This document shows positions 35,609 through 43,992 of a stretch of 64,000 nt of DNA, one piece after another (position 1 is the stretch's first letter; the number at the start of each line of letters is the position of its first letter). This DNA is from Microbacterium rhizomatis (lineage in GTDB: Bacteria > Actinomycetota > Actinomycetes > Actinomycetales > Microbacteriaceae). The translations under genes and the position numbers were made by a program. The notes beneath the pieces were generated by a model. It was not told the origin of the DNA. It saw only the letters and a program-made list of their open reading frames with translations, and did no database searches. The stretch is from positions 868,001 through 932,000 of the forward strand of contig NZ_VYSA01000002.1 of the NCBI RefSeq assembly GCF_008710745.1. Reading direction: 5' to 3'.

Positions 35609-36993
35609 CAGACCTTCTCCTCGTCTTCCGGACGTACTTTCCACACGTAGTTGCGCACGCCGTTGCCGCCGATGCCGGCCAGCCGGAACGTGGGGCGGAC
35701 GGCATCACCGATCGCGAAGCCGCGACCGAGAGCATCCGTCATCTCGCACTCGAAGCGTCCTCCTCCCTCGAAGTCGACGGCAACCACCTTCGCCGGCAGC
35801 TGAATCGACTCCGACAGCCAGTCGTCGGTGAATGACGCGACACGCCCGGGGATGCCGACCATCGAGATCGGCTCGGAGCTGTCGGTCGCGGAACAGCGAA
35901 GGCACACCCGGCGAGGTGGCATGTTGCGGTACCCACACTCGGTGCACTGCCCGGCGACGAATGCGAACTTCCAGCTCGCGTTGCGACGCGAGGCGGGGGG
36001 CACAGGCGGCCGGACCTCAGGCCGCCGGGCGGGCTCCCGCGGCAGGAGGCCGCGCCAGTTGAGGTAGTCGCCGTAGCCGATCGAGTAGCCGCCACCCATC
36101 GCCCGCGCGAGACCACCGCGCTCCCGGGGGACGTGCTTCGGAGTGACGCGGAAGACGAACGCGTCCGCACCGTCCGCGGCACTGAGCACCAGGATCGTCT
36201 GACCCGGCGCGGCGGCATCGAGGACAGCGGTGAGCCTGAGCGCGAAATCGGCGGCGCCGGCATAGCCGAGTCCGGCGACGTCGGCGGCGGCGAGCTGCTC
36301 GGGCCGGAAGGTGCGACGCACGGCAGCTCCGGCGCGGGCGTGCGGCACGCTGACGATGACGTGGTCGACCTGCTCGCGGTTCACTCCGGATCGGGCGAGC
36401 ACGTCCTGCAGCGCACGCTCCATGAGAGGGACGTACTCCTCGACGCCGAAGCGCTCCTCCCAGATGCGGGTCCGTACCGCGCCGGGCTCGCGCCAGCGAT
36501 CGAGGAACTCGCTCGAGACCGACGAGGTCGCCACCAGATCCGCGATCGGGTCCTGGCCCACCACGAACGCGGCGGCGCCGTCAGCGCCCGTGAGCTCGTC
36601 GGCCGAGCCGGGAAGCCCATAGCGCACGTCGCTGAAGACGACGACGGCCGAGCCCATGGCGAGGCCGGCGCGGAATGCTCCGGCGGCTCCGCGGAGGGCC
36701 CCTCCGACGTCGTACGCGGCGACATCCGCTTCCAGACCGCTCGCGACGGCGACGGTGGTCGCGTTCGACTTCTCGAGGTAGCCGGGGTGGGTCGTGGCGA
36801 ACCAGAGACTCTCCACAGCAGGCGCGTCGTCGAGTGCCGGCCGGGCCGCCTCGACGGCCATCGTTGTAGTGTCCTCGTCATAGGACGCAACGGGTCGCGC
36901 ACCCTTCGCGCGGCCGCCGGCGACGCGCGCGGCGTCGGCGAGATCGAGCCGGGGTGCGGGCACGTAGGCGCTGTAGGTCTCGATGCCGACCAC
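35608..36993 (-). CDS. HMG-CoA synthase-like domain fused to DUF35 zinc-ribbon/OB domain
   Basis: A 461-residue fusion. Residues 1 to about 310 have the thiolase-fold HMG-CoA synthase pattern (VVGIETYSAYVPAPRLDL; SLWFATTHPGYLEKSNATT; RSGVNREQVDHVIVSVPHAR). Residues from about 345 form DUF35: zinc ribbon CTECGYRNMPPRRVCLRC, then the OB-fold with GRVASFTDDWLSESIQLPAK. The nucleophile region reads AAYDVGGALRGAAGAFRAG. From the chosen start the only cysteines are the four of the zinc ribbon, so classical HMG-CoA synthesis is impossible. GTG 36993 has AAGGGA upstream; the upstream TTG lies in the operator. Confidence 0.85.
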   Translation of the reverse strand: MVGIETYSAYVPAPRLDLADAARVAGGRAKGARPVASYDEDTTTMAVEAARPALDDAPAVESLWFATTHPGYLEKSNATTVAVASGLEADVAAYDVGGALRGAAGAFRAGLAMGSAVVVFSDVRYGLPGSADELTGADGAAAFVVGQDPIADLVATSSVSSEFLDRWREPGAVRTRIWEERFGVEEYVPLMERALQDVLARSGVNREQVDHVIVSVPHARAGAAVRRTFRPEQLAAADVAGLGYAGAADFALRLTAVLDAAAPGQTILVLSAADGADAFVFRVTPKHVPRERGGLARAMGGGYSIGYGDYLNWRGLLPREPARRPEVRPPVPPASRRNASWKFAFVAGQCTECGYRNMPPRRVCLRCSATDSSEPISMVGIPGRVASFTDDWLSESIQLPAKVVAVDFEGGGRFECEMTDALGRGFAIGDAVRPTFRLAGIGGNGVRNYVWKVRPEDEEKV

Positions 36994-37024
36994 GGCACAT
37001 CCCTTCGCCGATGAAGCGGTTTCA

Positions 37025-37038
37025 ATCAAGCACTTGCT
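37025..37038. promoter_or_regulatory. KstR2-like operator 5
   Basis: ATCAAGCACTTGCT matches exactly in the divergent promoter between the HMGS-like/thiolase/TetR operon (minus) and the dehydrogenase-LLM-SnoaL operon (plus). It provides the route for autoregulation of the TetR gene. Confidence 0.78.
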
Positions 37039-37105
37039 TTGCTAGCATACGAACTCAGTCACCGCCGACGCAACCGGTGTCGGGACGGGCCGGTCGAGGA
37101 GGACG

Positions 37106-38296
37106 ATGACGAGCGTGAGCGACGCGGCATTCCGAGAAGAAGTCATGGCGGTGCTCGACTCGTTCGCCGCCAAGCGCGAGACAGATTCCTCGGCACAGCC
37201 GGCGGATGACCGGGTGTCGGTCGTGGCGGAGCGATCAGAGGGTGAGGCGGAGGAACTCGCCGAGCTGCGCCGCTACCGCTCCCATCTGCGTCGTCATCGG
37301 CTCGACTGGGTCGACGGCCCGGAGGCCTACGGTGGGCGGGCGCTGGATTCCCGGTTCTCCGCTCTCCTGCGCGAACTCGAGGGCGGCTACATCCTCCCCG
37401 ACGACGGCTACCTGCGTTTCAGCGTGTCGACGCTCTGCCCCACTCTCCTCGAGCACGGCACGCCCGCCCAGCGCGACGAACTGCTGCCGAAACTGCGCAC
37501 GGCCGAGCTCATCGCCTGCCAGCTGTACAGCGAGCCCGGTGCGGGATCAGACCTGGCCGGTCTCGCCACGCGCGCCGAACGAGACGGCGACGGATGGCGT
37601 CTCAACGGACAGAAGGTCTGGAGTTCGGGCGCGCACTTCAGCGACCTGGGGCTGTGCATCGCCCGCACCGACGCGGCCAAGCCGAAGCACGCGGGCCTGA
37701 CCACTTTCCTCGTCGACATGCGCTCGCCCGGCGTCGAGGTGCGGCCGATCCGGCAGCTCACGGGCGGGGCCTCGTTCGACGAGGTCTTCCTCACCGACGT
37801 CTTCGTGCCCGACTCGGCCAGGGTCGGCGAGGTCGACGGCGGCTGGTCTGTCGTGGTGACGTCGCTTCTCAACGAGCGATCCGCGATCGGACGCGAGGTG
37901 GGCGTCGACGCCGCACTCGTGGACCGCCTCGTCGATCTCGCCCGGCGTACGCAGAACCCGCCGGATGCACGCACGCGGGATGCGGTCGCCGATGTCGTGG
38001 TGCGAGCATGGGCCGCGCGACTGACGACGGATCGGATGCGGGGTTCCGACGGGACGCCCGGCCCCGAGCTGGCCCTCACCAAGCTCCTGACGACCGACCT
38101 GCTCCGCCAGATCAGCGACATCGCGGCCGACATCCTCGAGGGCGCCCACGTGGCGGACACCGGGGAGTGGGGAACGTACGCGTGGTCGGAGCTCACTCTG
38201 GGCCTGCCGGGCCTCCGCGTCGGCGGAGGAACGGACGAGATCCTGAAGAACGCGATCGGCGAGCGCGTCCTGCACCTCCCGAAGGACGCACGATGA
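37106..38296 (+). CDS. Acyl-CoA dehydrogenase, alpha-type
   Basis: A 396-residue dehydrogenase with CQLYSEPGAGSDLAGLATRA, NGQKVWSSGAHFSDLGLCIA, ASFDEVFLTDVFVPDSARVG, and a C-terminal VGGGTDEILKNAIGERVLHL in which GGT replaces EGT, as in the long alpha-type protein at 27393-28613. The beta-type protein encoded divergently nearby (32534-33622) may be its partner. It overlaps the following luciferase-like gene by 4 nt. Confidence 0.92.
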   Translation: MTSVSDAAFREEVMAVLDSFAAKRETDSSAQPADDRVSVVAERSEGEAEELAELRRYRSHLRRHRLDWVDGPEAYGGRALDSRFSALLRELEGGYILPDDGYLRFSVSTLCPTLLEHGTPAQRDELLPKLRTAELIACQLYSEPGAGSDLAGLATRAERDGDGWRLNGQKVWSSGAHFSDLGLCIARTDAAKPKHAGLTTFLVDMRSPGVEVRPIRQLTGGASFDEVFLTDVFVPDSARVGEVDGGWSVVVTSLLNERSAIGREVGVDAALVDRLVDLARRTQNPPDARTRDAVADVVVRAWAARLTTDRMRGSDGTPGPELALTKLLTTDLLRQISDIAADILEGAHVADTGEWGTYAWSELTLGLPGLRVGGGTDEILKNAIGERVLHLPKDAR

Positions 38297-39330
38297 AGAT
38301 CGACATGGGTCTGATCGGCGCCTCGTCCGTCGAATGCGGTCCGATCGCCGCCGACGCCGAGCGCAGAGGCTTCGACGCCGTGTGGGCGAGCGAGAGCGTG
38401 ACGGATGCGTTCCTCCAGTCACAGGCGGCGCTGCTGAGCACGTCGCGACTCACGGTGGGTACGGCCATCGCCGTGGCGTTCGCACGCAATCCGATGTCGA
38501 CGGCCTATGCCGCCTGGGATCTCGCGGGGATGTCGCAGGGGCGATTCGTCCTCGGCCTGGGCAGCCAGATCCAGGCCCATATCGAGCGACGGTTCTCGAT
38601 GCCCTGGTCGGCGCCCGCCGCGAGGATGCGGGACTACCTGCTCGCTCTCGATGCGATCTTCACCTCGTGGCGCGAGGGCACACGGCTGGACTACCAGGGC
38701 GCGGTGTACCAGCACACGCTCATGACGCCCACCTTCACGCCGAAGCACCACGATCATCGGATCCCCGTCATGATCGCCGCGGTCGGCGAGCGCATGACAG
38801 CGCTCGGCGCGGAGCTCTGCGACGGTCTGCTCCTGCACGGCATGACGACGAGCGCGTATCTCGACGACGTGACACTCCCCGCCGTGGAGCGGGGGCTCGC
38901 CGCGTCGGGGCGCTCGCGCGACGCCGTCGAACTCTACGTCCCGCTGTTCCTCGTGATGGGCGACACGGAGGAGCAGGTGGCCGAGGTGACGAGGAAGACC
39001 CGCGAGCAGATCGCGTTCTACGCCTCGACCCCGGCCTATTCGCGCGTGCTCGACACGGTGGGCTACGGCGATCTCCAGCCTGAGCTGCAGGCCCTGTCGC
39101 GCCAGGGGCGGTGGGCGGACATGGCCCACCTCATCGACGACGATCTTCTCGATGCGATCGCCGTGACGGGCAGCCCTGACGACATGCCCGAGCTGTGCAA
39201 GGCGCGCTTCGGCGGTCGCGTGGACCGGATCTCGTCGTACTACGGCTGGCCGGTCGATGACCCCGACCGGCTGGCCGGCATCCTCTCGCGCTTCCATGAC
39301 GATCCGACCACCGACACGGAAGGGGCATGA
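38293..39330 (+). CDS. LLM-class F420-dependent oxidoreductase
   Basis: A 345-residue luciferase-like enzyme of the TIGR03617-like group: AERRGFDAVWASESVTDAFL, LTVGTAIAVAFARNPMSTAY, QGRFVLGLGSQIQAHIERRF, and IPVMIAAVGERMTALGAELC. The QIQAHIERRF segment with MPWSAP is typical of F420-binding members. ATG 38293 and the stop both overlap neighbours by 4 nt (ATGA), so dehydrogenase, LLM and SnoaL genes are translated as a unit. Confidence 0.9.
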   Translation: MKIDMGLIGASSVECGPIAADAERRGFDAVWASESVTDAFLQSQAALLSTSRLTVGTAIAVAFARNPMSTAYAAWDLAGMSQGRFVLGLGSQIQAHIERRFSMPWSAPAARMRDYLLALDAIFTSWREGTRLDYQGAVYQHTLMTPTFTPKHHDHRIPVMIAAVGERMTALGAELCDGLLLHGMTTSAYLDDVTLPAVERGLAASGRSRDAVELYVPLFLVMGDTEEQVAEVTRKTREQIAFYASTPAYSRVLDTVGYGDLQPELQALSRQGRWADMAHLIDDDLLDAIAVTGSPDDMPELCKARFGGRVDRISSYYGWPVDDPDRLAGILSRFHDDPTTDTEGA

Positions 39331-39803
39331 CCATGGGCAGACTCACGGCGGAGGAGCTGCTGTCGAGGGCGGAGATCGCCGACACGCTTCACGCGTACAG
39401 TCGCGGCGTGGACCGGCGCGACATCGATCTGCTTGCAGATCTGTTCACCGACGACGCGACGTTCGACTACGGCAATGGCCGGATCATCTCGGGTCGAGAC
39501 GATCTGCGCGCACTCTTCGTGTCGGCGACGGGACGGTATAAGGCGACGAGCCACCACGTCTCGACGATCGCCTACCCCCGGCTCGAGGCCGGGAGCGCAT
39601 CGACGCTGTCGTACGTCTACGCATTCCACGACACGGGCGAGATGCACTTCCACCTCTGGGGATGCTACGAGGACGAACTCGTCGACGACGGCGATCGCTG
39701 GCGCATCGTCTCTCGAAAGGTCCGTACCGCCGGCGCCCGCACGACTCCGTCAGAAGAGCTTCCGGAGCGCTTCGAACGCTACCTGCGCGCCGAGGTGGAC
39801 TGA
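39327..39803 (+). CDS. SnoaL/NTF2-like protein
   Basis: A 158-residue NTF2-fold protein: LSRAEIADTLHAYSRGVDRR, DIDLLADLFTDDATFDYGNG, SHHVSTIAYPRLEAGSASTL, WGCYEDELVDDGDRWRIVSR. The Y/D/H pattern (AYSRGVDRRD, SHHVS) resembles the SnoaL_4 and ring-hydroxylase beta-subunit group, which includes dehydratases and isomerases as well as non-catalytic proteins. It overlaps the LLM gene. A similar protein follows the other LLM gene at 46471-46989. Confidence 0.85.
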   Translation: MTMGRLTAEELLSRAEIADTLHAYSRGVDRRDIDLLADLFTDDATFDYGNGRIISGRDDLRALFVSATGRYKATSHHVSTIAYPRLEAGSASTLSYVYAFHDTGEMHFHLWGCYEDELVDDGDRWRIVSRKVRTAGARTTPSEELPERFERYLRAEVD

Positions 39804-39822
39804 TCGGCCGCCGGACGACCGC

Positions 39823-40791
39823 TCAGAGATCGAGTTCGTAGACGTCGAACGCGTGCTGCGTGTCGCAGTACTCGCGGACCTCGTCGATGAGCCCCCCCGC
39901 TGTGACGGTGAGCACGAACGCGTACCGGTTCTGATACATCCTGCCGTTCGCGACGCGCTCCCCCTCGCTGACGGCTTCGACGCACACGAGGCCCGACTCC
40001 GCGAAGCGGTCGTCCTCGATGATCCGGTGCGCCGCGATGCGCAATCCCTTCGCGTAACTTCCCTGGAGTTCTGAGATCCGCGCGCCGCGCTCCGAAACGC
40101 GCACCCGCCCCACGAGAAGGATGTCGGGGGCGGTCTCGGGAGGCGCTTCGGGATGCGACCATCGGCGGCTTCGTCCGCCATCGGCCCACCACGTCGCGTC
40201 GGGAGTGAAGAGCGACAGAAAAGTCGGCTGGTCGCCGGCCCCGATCGCCGCGAGAAGACGGAGTGCGGCGTCGCCGCCTCGCGACTCCGCGCTCAGGGGC
40301 AGGTCGGGGAACTGCTGACGATGCAGCGACGAGCGCCGATCGAGGTGGCGCCCCTCGAAGACATCTGCCGCATGCCTCGTGTCGAGATATTCACGTACGG
40401 AGGTGACCCGATCGCCGCTGACCGTGATCACGAAGCAGTACCGGTTCCGGTAGGGCTTCTCGCCTCGATAGAGGCCGTCGCCCGCCACTTCGAGGACGGC
40501 CACATCACCCCCGGCGAACGATCTCCGCACGATCTGACGGATGCCGCCGGGAAATCTGTCGCGCACGCCCGCGAGGCCGTCCGACTTCTCGCCCGCGTCC
40601 ATCTCGCCGTGCAGCGGCCACGGCCGCCCGTCGCCCGGGTCCAGCCCGAACGCGCCGCTGGCCCGGTCCAGACCCGTGTCCACCCACCAGGTCGCACCAG
40701 GCGCCATCCAGGAGCGCACTCCTTCGGCGTCGTTGGCATCGAGTGCGCTCATGAACCCGAGTGCTACTCGGAGCGTCTCCGATTCGGTCAT
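39823..40791 (-). CDS. Tandem SnoaL/NTF2-domain protein
   Basis: A 322-residue protein with two NTF2-like domains. The first (about 1-130) has VRSWMAPGATWWVDTGLDRA and YRNRYCFVITVSGDRVTSVR, ending EYLDTRHAADVFE. The second (about 165-322) has FLSLFTPDATWWADGGRSRR and YQNRYAFVLTVTAGGLIDEV, ending EYCDTQHAFDVYE. The matching endings show an internal duplication. ATG 40791 has GAGGATCACGG upstream. Monocistronic, transcribed divergently from the SDR-to-SnoaL operon across two KstR2-like sites. A ketosteroid isomerase-like role is possible but unproven. Confidence 0.85.
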   Translation of the reverse strand: MTESETLRVALGFMSALDANDAEGVRSWMAPGATWWVDTGLDRASGAFGLDPGDGRPWPLHGEMDAGEKSDGLAGVRDRFPGGIRQIVRRSFAGGDVAVLEVAGDGLYRGEKPYRNRYCFVITVSGDRVTSVREYLDTRHAADVFEGRHLDRRSSLHRQQFPDLPLSAESRGGDAALRLLAAIGAGDQPTFLSLFTPDATWWADGGRSRRWSHPEAPPETAPDILLVGRVRVSERGARISELQGSYAKGLRIAAHRIIEDDRFAESGLVCVEAVSEGERVANGRMYQNRYAFVLTVTAGGLIDEVREYCDTQHAFDVYELDL

Positions 40792-40825
40792 CCGTGATCC
40801 TCGTTCCGTGCGGCGATGAATGCAG

Positions 40826-40839
40826 AGCAAATGCTTGAT
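40826..40839. promoter_or_regulatory. KstR2-like operator 6 (one mismatch)
   Basis: AGCAAATGCTTGAT differs from the consensus at one position (A for G). It lies 34 nt upstream of the tandem-SnoaL start and shares the divergent region with site 7. Confidence 0.6.
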
Positions 40840-40892
40840 TTAGAGTGAATGTCGCATATGGAGCATTCCAAGGCAAGGCCTCAATTGCGTAG

Positions 40893-40906
40893 ATCAAGCA
40901 CTTGCT
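40893..40906. promoter_or_regulatory. KstR2-like operator 7
   Basis: ATCAAGCACTTGCT matches exactly, 42 nt ahead of the short reading frame at 40949 that leads into the SDR operon. Its centre is 67 bp from site 6. Confidence 0.75.
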
Positions 40907-40948
40907 CTACAGTCGGATCACCGCCAACGTCGCCGATGAAGGACAGAC

Positions 40949-41011
40949 ATGAAGTTGACCCGCCGCCGCCGCGCGCCGCGCGCTGAGAAGTCGGCGGAGG
41001 CCCCGCGATGA
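40949..41011 (+). CDS. Possible 20-residue Arg-rich leader peptide
   Basis: ATG 40949, preceded by GAAGGACAGAC, opens a 20-codon frame (MKLTRRRRAPRAEKSAEAPR) whose TGA overlaps the SDR start codon as ATGA. It is the first possible start after the operator. It may be a real leader peptide coupling translation to the SDR, or a chance frame in the 5' region. No family is recognisable. Confidence 0.35.
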   Translation: MKLTRRRRAPRAEKSAEAPR

Positions 41012-41808
41012 CGTCCTCTCGGCTGTCGGGCCGCGTCGCGTACGTGCTCGGCGGGGGCAGTGACGGACCGGCTCGCGCGGGCGAGACGCTCGCGATCGGA
41101 AACGGCCGCGCGATCGCCCTGCGGCTCAGCGCAGAGGGCGCGACGGTCATCGTCGGCGACAAGGTACTCGAACGCGCTGCCGCCACCGTCGAGCACCTGA
41201 GCGGACCGGGGCTGGCCGTGCAGGTGGATGCCGCAGACCCCGCGTCGTGCCGCCACGCGGTCGCCGCGGCGGCCGCGCATGCCGGCCGTCTCGACATCGT
41301 GGTGTGCAACGTCGGGATATCGGGGCGCGAGCCCCTCAAAGTCCAGACCCTCGAGGACTGGGGCCTCGCCGACGACGTCAACGTGAGGTCGCACTGGATC
41401 ACGGCGCAGGCGGCCCTCCCCGGCATGCTCGATGCGGGGAGCGGCGCCTTCGTGTTCGTCGGCTCGACCGCCGGCATCCTCAGCAGTCGCCGTTCGCTGT
41501 CGTACGAGGCGACCAAAGCCGCCCAGCTGGCCGTCATGCGGCACATCGCCGTGCGCTATGCGGAGCGCGGTGTCCGATCGAATGCGGTCGTGCTCGGCAA
41601 CATCGACTCTGCACTCGTGCGGCGCGAATTCGGCGCCGACGGATCCGCCGCCCGCGCCCGGGTGGTGCCCATGGGGCGCGAAGGCACACCAGAAGAAGCC
41701 GCATCCGCCGTCGCATTCCTCGCGAGCGACGATGCCGGCTACATCACCGGCCAGAGCCTGATCGTCGACGGCGGAGTGAGCGCCGCGTGGCCGATTCCGC
41801 CTCGGTGA
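41008..41808 (+). CDS. Short-chain dehydrogenase/reductase
   Basis: A 266-residue SDR with an unusual N-terminus. The cofactor motif reads RVAYVLGGGSDGPARAGETL, then AIGNGRAIALRLSAEGATVI: the glycine-rich loop is stretched by an insertion relative to the usual TGxxxGxG. The rest is normal: VCNVGISG (NAG-like), FVFVGSTAGILSSRRSLSYE followed by ATKAA (catalytic Ser, Tyr and Lys), and the C-terminal YITGQSLIVDGG. It probably oxidises or reduces a hydroxyacyl-CoA or alcohol of the pathway. First full gene of a six-gene operon. Confidence 0.9.
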   Translation: MTSSRLSGRVAYVLGGGSDGPARAGETLAIGNGRAIALRLSAEGATVIVGDKVLERAAATVEHLSGPGLAVQVDAADPASCRHAVAAAAAHAGRLDIVVCNVGISGREPLKVQTLEDWGLADDVNVRSHWITAQAALPGMLDAGSGAFVFVGSTAGILSSRRSLSYEATKAAQLAVMRHIAVRYAERGVRSNAVVLGNIDSALVRREFGADGSAARARVVPMGREGTPEEAASAVAFLASDDAGYITGQSLIVDGGVSAAWPIPPR

Positions 41809-41833
41809 TGGACGGCGAAACGAAGGAGCACGC

Positions 41834-43018
41834 GTGAACAGTCAGGTCGTCATCAGCGGTGTCGGGATGCACCCCTTCGGCAAGTTCCTCGATCTCTCGA
41901 TGAAGGACATGGCGAAGGTGGCCGTCGATGCCGCCCTCGCGGATGCGGCGATCGGCGTCGACGACGTGCAGGCCCTCTTCTTCTCCAACGCCCTGGCGGG
42001 ACTGATCACCGGCCAGGAGTGCATCAGGGGCGAAGTCACCGTGTATCCGCTCGGGCTCGGCGGCATCCCGATCCACAACGTCGAGAACGCGTGCGCGTCG
42101 GGCGGCAACGCGCTGCACCTCGCCTGGATGGCGGTCGCGTCGGGGATGTACGACACGGTCCTCGCGCTGGGCGTCGAGAAGGCGAATCACGAGGATCGCC
42201 AGCGCACCTTCAGTGCGTACGCGGCGGGAATGGATGTCGAACAGGCCTTCGCCACGGGGGAGGGTGCCGGCCAGGAGCGGAGCCCGTTCGTCGATCGCCA
42301 GGCGCGGCTGGCATCCACACTCTTCGAGGAGCGCGGCGTCACGATGGAGGGGCTCGCCCGGGTCGCATCCCGCTCGCTCCAGGCCGCCCGGCTCAACCCG
42401 TACGCCCATCGCCGCTTCGGCGGGACGCCGGAGGACGTTCTCAACTCGCGCGTGGTCGTCGATCCGCTGACGGTGCTGATGAGCTCACCGGTGAGCGACG
42501 GCGCCGCCGCGGTCGTGGTCACGAGCCGGCCCGATGTCGTACGGTCCGCGCGGTCGGTGAGCATCCTCGCGTCGCGCATGGCGACCCGGCCGCCGAAGAA
42601 CAAGCCCGATGCCCCGAACGCCGTCGAGGGGTCAGCCCTCGCCGCCTACGAGCAGGCCGGTCTCGGCCCGGAGGACATGGACTTCGCCGAAGTGCACGAC
42701 GCGTCGGTCGCCTACGAGCTGATGGCATGGACGGATGTCGGCATCTGCGCGCCCGGCGACGAGCAGCGCTGGGCGATGGAGGGCGTCACCGAAGCGTCCG
42801 GGAGCATGCCCGTCAACCGCTCCGGCGGACTCGTCGGGCGAGGCCACGCGCTCGGAGCGAGCGGCCTCGCGCAGGTGCACGACGTCGTCGCCCAGCTCCG
42901 CGGCGAGGCCGGCGAACTGCAGCTCCCGACCGCCGAGCGCGCCCTGGTGCAGATCGGAGGCGGAGTCGTGGACTGGCTCACCGCGGCCTCGAGCGTGCAC
43001 ATCCTCGGGAGGGGCTGA
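41834..43018 (+). CDS. Thiolase (lipid-transfer type) with catalytic Cys
   Basis: A 394-residue thiolase-superfamily enzyme with HNVENACASGGNALHLAWMA (nucleophilic Cys), ASGMYDTVLALGVEKANHED, DFAEVHDASVAYELMAWTDV, and NRSGGLVGRGHALGASGLAQ. It would cleave a 3-ketoacyl-CoA. GTG 41834 follows AAGGAGC. No DUF35 gene is adjacent, unlike the other two thiolase-fold loci of the island. The amidohydrolase starts 2 nt after its stop. Confidence 0.92.
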   Translation: MNSQVVISGVGMHPFGKFLDLSMKDMAKVAVDAALADAAIGVDDVQALFFSNALAGLITGQECIRGEVTVYPLGLGGIPIHNVENACASGGNALHLAWMAVASGMYDTVLALGVEKANHEDRQRTFSAYAAGMDVEQAFATGEGAGQERSPFVDRQARLASTLFEERGVTMEGLARVASRSLQAARLNPYAHRRFGGTPEDVLNSRVVVDPLTVLMSSPVSDGAAAVVVTSRPDVVRSARSVSILASRMATRPPKNKPDAPNAVEGSALAAYEQAGLGPEDMDFAEVHDASVAYELMAWTDVGICAPGDEQRWAMEGVTEASGSMPVNRSGGLVGRGHALGASGLAQVHDVVAQLRGEAGELQLPTAERALVQIGGGVVDWLTAASSVHILGRG

Positions 43019-43020
43019 CG

Positions 43021-43992
43021 GTGCCTGCGGACCTCGTCATCGACGCCCATATGCATTTCTGGGACGTCACGTGGCTGCCGGAAGGGCTGCGCCTCGCGTG
43101 GGCGAGGCAGGGCGCGGGCCGCCGGTATCCCGAACGCGATCCGCTCGACATCCTCCCCCGCGTTGCGACCGGTGAGAGCGACCCCGACGCCGCTCTCACG
43201 ATCAGCGCCTTCGATCGGGCCGGCGTGGCGGCCGGCCTCGTCCCGGTCGTCGACTGGACGATCGTGGGCGCGCCGGCGGGCGAGCATCTCCCGATCGGCG
43301 CGCTCAACGCGCGCTACGAAGCGGTCTGCACCGCCCACGAGGGACGCCTGTTCTTCGCCGCGGGGATCGACCCGAGGCATCCCGATGCCCGTGAGCTCTT
43401 CGAGCAGTCGGTCGCCCACCCGCACTGCCGCGGCGTGAAGCTCTATCCCGCCGCGGGGTGGGACCTCCGCGATCCCGCTCACGACTGGCTGTTCCGTGAA
43501 CTCGTCGAACGCGAGCTCACCGCGGTGATCCACTGCAGTCCGCTGGGCGGAGACCCGTTGCAGGTGATCCGCTCCCGCCCCGCCGAGGTGGCGGCGCTGC
43601 TCGCACAGCATCCGACCCTCCGCGTGTCTTTCGCCCACGCAGGGATCGAGGCATGGTGGGCCGAAGCGCTGGACTGCGCCACCGGGTGGCAGCACGCATA
43701 TCTCGAGCTCTCGCTCTGGCAGCGCGTCGGAGAGCGCGATTACGGTGAGCTTCGTCACCGTGTCGCCCTGATGCGCGACCAGCTCGGCGCGCATCGCCTC
43801 GTCTTCGGCTCTGACATCGTCCGAGGGACCAAGCACGATCCGGACGGCGCAGAGTTGCAGCGATGGGTCGACATGGTGCGCGACCTCGCCGCCCCCTACG
43901 CGGGTACTCCCGCTGTGCTCTCGGAGGAGGAGATGGGACTCTTCCTCTCAGACAATGCCATTCGACTGTTCGATCTCAAGGAGTTCGCATGA
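43021..43992 (+). CDS. Amidohydrolase-2 family metal hydrolase/decarboxylase
   Basis: A 323-residue TIM-barrel amidohydrolase: VIDAHMHFWDVTWLPEG (HxH metal motif), VKLYPAAGWDLRDPAHDWLF, AVIHCSPLGGDP (His), VSFAHAGIEAWWAEAL (His), and LVFGSDIVRGTKHDPDGAEL (metal Asp). Family members hydrolyse lactones (GLI-type) or decarboxylate ring acids. A lactonase acting on a Baeyer-Villiger product is attractive with the monooxygenase at 14756-16465, but is inference. It overlaps the acyl-CoA ligase by 4 nt. Confidence 0.88.
   Translation: MPADLVIDAHMHFWDVTWLPEGLRLAWARQGAGRRYPERDPLDILPRVATGESDPDAALTISAFDRAGVAAGLVPVVDWTIVGAPAGEHLPIGALNARYEAVCTAHEGRLFFAAGIDPRHPDARELFEQSVAHPHCRGVKLYPAAGWDLRDPAHDWLFRELVERELTAVIHCSPLGGDPLQVIRSRPAEVAALLAQHPTLRVSFAHAGIEAWWAEALDCATGWQHAYLELSLWQRVGERDYGELRHRVALMRDQLGAHRLVFGSDIVRGTKHDPDGAELQRWVDMVRDLAAPYAGTPAVLSEEEMGLFLSDNAIRLFDLKEFA

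Noticed and set aside
42019..43992. Extended frame giving an N-terminal 330-residue addition to the amidohydrolase
   Set aside because: The added part is an off-frame reading of the thiolase gene. GTG 43021 begins the conserved DAHMHF region directly.
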